Shown here piece after piece: positions 42,285-44,201 of a stretch of 44,201 bases of DNA (position 1 is its first letter; the number at the start of each line of letters is the position of its first letter). The stretch spans positions 1 through 44,201 of the forward strand of contig JAFSIV010000015.1 in assembly GCA_017439585.1 (NCBI GenBank). The letters run 5' to 3'. The position numbers and the translations under genes are program-made. The notes under the pieces were generated by a model. It did not search any database. It was not told the DNA's origin and saw only the letters and a program-made list of their open reading frames with translations. This DNA comes from Clostridia bacterium. GTDB lineage: Bacteria; Bacillota; Clostridia; Oscillospirales; Acutalibacteraceae.

Positions 42285-42313
42285 TTGACCTTAGGGGGTT
42301 AGTATGTTATAAT
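42285..42313 (+). promoter_or_regulatory. Strong SigA-type promoter of rpmG-secE-nusG
   Basis: TTGACC at 42285-42290 and TATAAT at 42308-42313 are separated by 17 bp. The start is predicted near 42320, giving a leader of about 200 bases before rpmG. Confidence 0.8.
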
Positions 42314-42319
42314 ACTACT

Positions 42320-42516
42320 ACCTCTGAGGTTCTTTTTTTTTGCAAAGAATCGGAATGTTTGGGTTAAAAGTATATATGTTGCGCGGTGCTTTTCTTTTCA
42401 TAACTATATGTTGTGGAATGGCGCGATAAAGCTTTTATCAAACTGAGGGAGGCGTTTACTTTTACAAATGTTAGAGTAAAAGCAAAAAATATTTCCGTAA
42501 AACGGGAGGTGCCGTT
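42320..42516 (+). promoter_or_regulatory. Long untranslated leader of rpmG-secE-nusG
   Basis: About 200 bases with no convincing ORF separate the promoter from rpmG. Visible inverted repeats are gataaa / tttatc at 42425-42439 (loop gct) and cttttac / gtaaaag at 42459-42482 (10-base loop). A short ccgt-aaa-acgg at about 42495-42505 abuts the rpmG RBS. A leader this long before ribosomal protein genes often serves feedback control; I do not recognise a known class. The structures are seen, the role is inferred. Confidence 0.45.
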
Positions 42517-42666
42517 ATGAGAGTTAAAATTACTCTGGCTTGTACAGAATGCAAGCAACGCAATTACAACACAATGAAAAACAAGAAAAACGATCCGGAC
42601 AGGCTTGAAATGAACAAGTATTGTAGGTTCTGCAAGAAGCACACTGTACACAAGGAAACAAAGTAG
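42517..42666 (+). CDS. rpmG: 50S ribosomal protein L33 (zinc-binding form)
   Basis: The 49-residue frame encodes [19 protein letters not shown], then [19 protein letters not shown] and [10 protein letters not shown], a clear L33. Both CxxC pairs (Cys9/Cys12 and Cys36/Cys39) are kept, so this is the zinc-binding C+ type. CGGGAGGT lies eight bases before the ATG. The rpmG-secE-nusG-rplK order is the standard one in Firmicutes. It is too short for many gene callers. Confidence 0.95.
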   Translation: MRVKITLACTECKQRNYNTMKNKKNDPDRLEMNKYCRFCKKHTVHKETK

Positions 42667-42677
42667 GAGGGTAAAGT

Positions 42678-43373
42678 ATGAAAGCTGTTAATAATATTTG
42701 TCGCTATGCGGCAATCGTTTTCGGTTTAGCCTCGCTTTTGCTTTTCTTTGCGGATTTTGCCACTGTTATAACAAGTGGCGGTCAAGCAACTGCTGTTGCG
42801 GCTCAGTATGCTTTTGGTAGCAAAATCGCTATCGGAGAGACAACATTTGATTTAGCAAGATCAACCCATCTTCAATTATGCTTCTGGTTAACAGCAGCAT
42901 CGGTTGTATCAAGCTTCTTAACAATCAAATATAAGAAAGCTCGCTTTGCAGCTTCGGGCTTAGGAATTGCAACTAGTATTTATATGTTGGTTGTGGCTCT
43001 TTCTGCTCCCGAGAAGTTTATTGACTTCCGTCCGATTACTAACCTTACCGATATAACTCATACTCCTTTTGTTTGGGTATTATTCGGTGTATTGGTTGGT
43101 TTCACAGCTCTGTCAATCGCTCATTTACTTATTGACGATTATCTTGAAGTATTAGCTTCAAATGGCGAAAAGAGAACCATTTGGCAGCATATTGTTCACT
43201 TCTTCAGAGATTATAAGAGTGAAGTTAAGAAAATCGTTTGGCCGAATTATAAGGATGTTGCAAAGAATACCTTTATAGTTCTTATTATGTGCTTATTAGT
43301 GGGTCTTTTGATTTGGGGCGTAGATTTCGGTCTTGTTAAACTTCTTGACCTTATCTTAGGTATCAATTCCTAA
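42678..43373 (+). CDS. secE: SecE translocase subunit with a four-helix N-terminal membrane extension
   Basis: The last 60 residues (172-231) are a normal SecE: FFRDYKSEVKKIVWPNYKDV, then a single transmembrane helix. SecE clamps SecY in the protein-export channel. Ahead of it lie about 170 residues with four predicted membrane helices (about 10-31, 67-84, 89-110 and 130-152) that are not part of ordinary bacterial SecE (60-80 residues; E. coli has only two extra helices). The start at 42678 has GGAGGG about eight bases upstream, right after rpmG, and no separate RBS for a short SecE was seen. The extension may be a separate membrane domain or a lineage-specific SecE feature. Confidence 0.88.
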   Translation: MKAVNNICRYAAIVFGLASLLLFFADFATVITSGGQATAVAAQYAFGSKIAIGETTFDLARSTHLQLCFWLTAASVVSSFLTIKYKKARFAASGLGIATSIYMLVVALSAPEKFIDFRPITNLTDITHTPFVWVLFGVLVGFTALSIAHLLIDDYLEVLASNGEKRTIWQHIVHFFRDYKSEVKKIVWPNYKDVAKNTFIVLIMCLLVGLLIWGVDFGLVKLLDLILGINS

Positions 43374-43385
43374 GGAGGAATATGA

Positions 43386-43916
43386 ATGTCTGAAACAACA
43401 GAAGCTAGATGGTATGTTGTCCATACCTATTCGGGATATGAAAATAAGGTAGCGAGCGACCTTGCAACTATGGTTGAGAGCCGCGGTATGCAGGACCTTA
43501 TTCAAGAAATCAGAATCCCAACCGAAATAGTTACAGAAATCAAGGAAGACAAAAAGCGTGAGGTTGAACGCAAAATATTCCCCGGTTATGTTATGATTAA
43601 AATGATTGTAACAGATGATAGCTGGTATGTTGTAAGAAACATTCGCGGCTGTACCGGATTTGTTGGACCGGCTTCTAAGCCCGTTCCGCTAACTGATGAA
43701 GAGGTCGCTAACCTAGGCGTTGAAAAGCACAGCGTTGAAGTAGGTTACAGTGAAGGTGATAATGTTAAAATTATCAGCGGTCCTCTTGAAGGCTATTCAG
43801 GTACTGTTAAAACGGTTGATACCGCTAATAACAATGTTTGTGTAGTTCTTTCTATGTTTGGCAGAGAAACTCCCGTTGAGTTAGAGCTCGACCAGATTTC
43901 TTTGGCAGACGATTAA
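43386..43916 (+). CDS. nusG: Transcription elongation/antitermination factor NusG
   Basis: NusG binds the RNA polymerase clamp and modulates elongation, pausing and coupling to translation. The 176-residue product has the NGN domain (WYVVHTYSGYENKVA near the start, FPGYVMIKM, NIRGCTGFVG) and a C-terminal KOW domain (GDNVKIISGPLEGYSGTV). The RBS AAGGAGG lies upstream of the ATG. It follows secE by 12 bases and precedes rplK across a 139-base structured gap. Confidence 0.97.
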   Translation: MSETTEARWYVVHTYSGYENKVASDLATMVESRGMQDLIQEIRIPTEIVTEIKEDKKREVERKIFPGYVMIKMIVTDDSWYVVRNIRGCTGFVGPASKPVPLTDEEVANLGVEKHSVEVGYSEGDNVKIISGPLEGYSGTVKTVDTANNNVCVVLSMFGRETPVELELDQISLADD

Positions 43917-43939
43917 AATTTATTGGTTAATAATGCAGT

Positions 43940-44040
43940 AATGCTTATTAGGTCTCGGCATAGGACTTTATATGCCACGGTGGGAGGGACGGAATATGAC
44001 CGTTCCGCCAAGTATCGAAAGATACTGTTACCACGAATAT
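43940..44040 (+). promoter_or_regulatory. Candidate ribosomal protein L1-type leader before rplK
   Basis: The nusG-rplK gap holds a compact fold. An outer gtgg (43980-43983) / ccac (44031-44034) pair encloses two hairpins: ggacgg with ccgttcc (about 43987-44006, one bulge) and agtatc-GAAA-gatact (44011-44026). In many bacteria L1 binds an rRNA-like structure here and represses the L11-L1 operon. The gtgggagg ... ttaccacg arrangement fits that type as I recall it. The fold is seen; the identity is tentative. Confidence 0.5.
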
Positions 44041-44055
44041 TGGAGGTGCAAATAA

Positions 44056-44201
44056 ATGGCTCAAAAAATTTCAGGTTACATTAAGCTTCAAATCCCTGCA
44101 GGTAAGGCTACACCGGCTCCCCCGGTTGGTCCTGCTCTCGGTCAGCACGGCGTCAACATTATGGCGTTCACTAAGGAGTTTAACGAAAGAACAAAGAATG
44201 A
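44056..44201 (+). CDS. rplK: 50S ribosomal protein L11 (partial, runs off the window)
   Basis: The first 48 codons encode [20 protein letters not shown] followed by [20 protein letters not shown], the unmistakable N-terminal domain of L11, which forms the GTPase-associated stalk base and binds thiostrepton-type antibiotics. TTGGAGGTG lies eight bases before the ATG. The rest, and presumably rplA, lie beyond the window. Confidence 0.96.
   Translation, partial: MAQKISGYIKLQIPAGKATPAPPVGPALGQHGVNIMAFTKEFNERTKN

Noticed and set aside
42314-42342. acctctgaggt followed by a nine-T run just after the rpmG promoter
   Set aside because: The possible stem is only four base pairs and lies at the predicted transcription start, too early and weak for a terminator.
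42364-42651. 95-residue minus-strand ORF over the rpmG leader and rpmG
   Set aside because: It is antisense to the clear L33 gene and has no recognisable product or RBS.

Overview
The window looks like chromosome from a low-G+C Clostridia member, probably an anaerobic gut-type Oscillospiraceae/Ruminococcus relative. Evidence: a CtsR-McsA-McsB-ClpC operon, a GlgC/GlgD two-subunit ADP-glucose pyrophosphorylase set, TTG and GTG starts, strong Shine-Dalgarno sites, and a tiny cysteine-rich membrane peptide of a kind seen in that group. The genus assignment is inference. I saw no insertion sequence, prophage, CRISPR array or tRNA gene. No gap between genes exceeds 300 bases.

Layout. (1) 1-190 is the 3' end of a 23S rRNA gene, followed by a terminator and no 5S gene. 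(2) 371-4608 (+) holds three separate transcription units: an SGNH-hydrolase lipoprotein, a polyprenyl-phosphate-type glycosyltransferase, and a zinc-ribbon/pseudokinase/PASTA membrane protein. (3) 4636-17986 (+) is a long information-processing operon: rimP-nusA-rnpM-ylxQ-infB-rbfA-nrnA-truB-ribF-ftsK-MBL hydrolase-asnB, then a small membrane protein. ylxQ carries a frameshift in this sequence. (4) 18023-22493 (-) is the stress operon ctsR-mcsA-mcsB-clpC, with two CtsR boxes flanking its promoter. A 48-residue Cys-rich peptide gene diverges from it. (5) 22851-26915 (-) is tmcAL, a second SGNH lipoprotein, a mutarotase-fold protein and the Mrp iron-sulfur carrier. (6) 27040-29520 (+) is ackA-galK. 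(7) 29580-33444 (-) has nudF, a DUF6512-like membrane protein and a mini C39-like protein, and separately a class A PBP. (8) 33509-34405 (+) is an M14 carboxypeptidase, convergent with a DegV protein. (9) 35626-41422 (+) is the glycogen operon glgB-glgC-glgD-glgA. (10) 41450-44201 (+) is uppP, then rpmG-secE-nusG and the start of rplK, with leader RNAs before rpmG and rplK.

How the genes fit together. The window covers ribosome assembly and translation initiation (rimP, rbfA, infB, truB, ribosomal proteins), transcription elongation (nusA, nusG), RNA turnover (rnpM, nrnA), chromosome segregation (ftsK), protein quality control by arginine phosphorylation and ClpC, cell-wall synthesis and recycling (PBP, UppP, M14 peptidase, PASTA protein), and carbon storage (glg genes). 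Nothing resembles a classic accessory or defence island. The most unusual items are a SecE with a four-helix membrane extension, a PASTA protein whose kinase domain lacks the catalytic aspartate, the ylxQ frameshift, a glycogen synthase with Met at the usual Lys15 position, and several RNA structures at translation starts.
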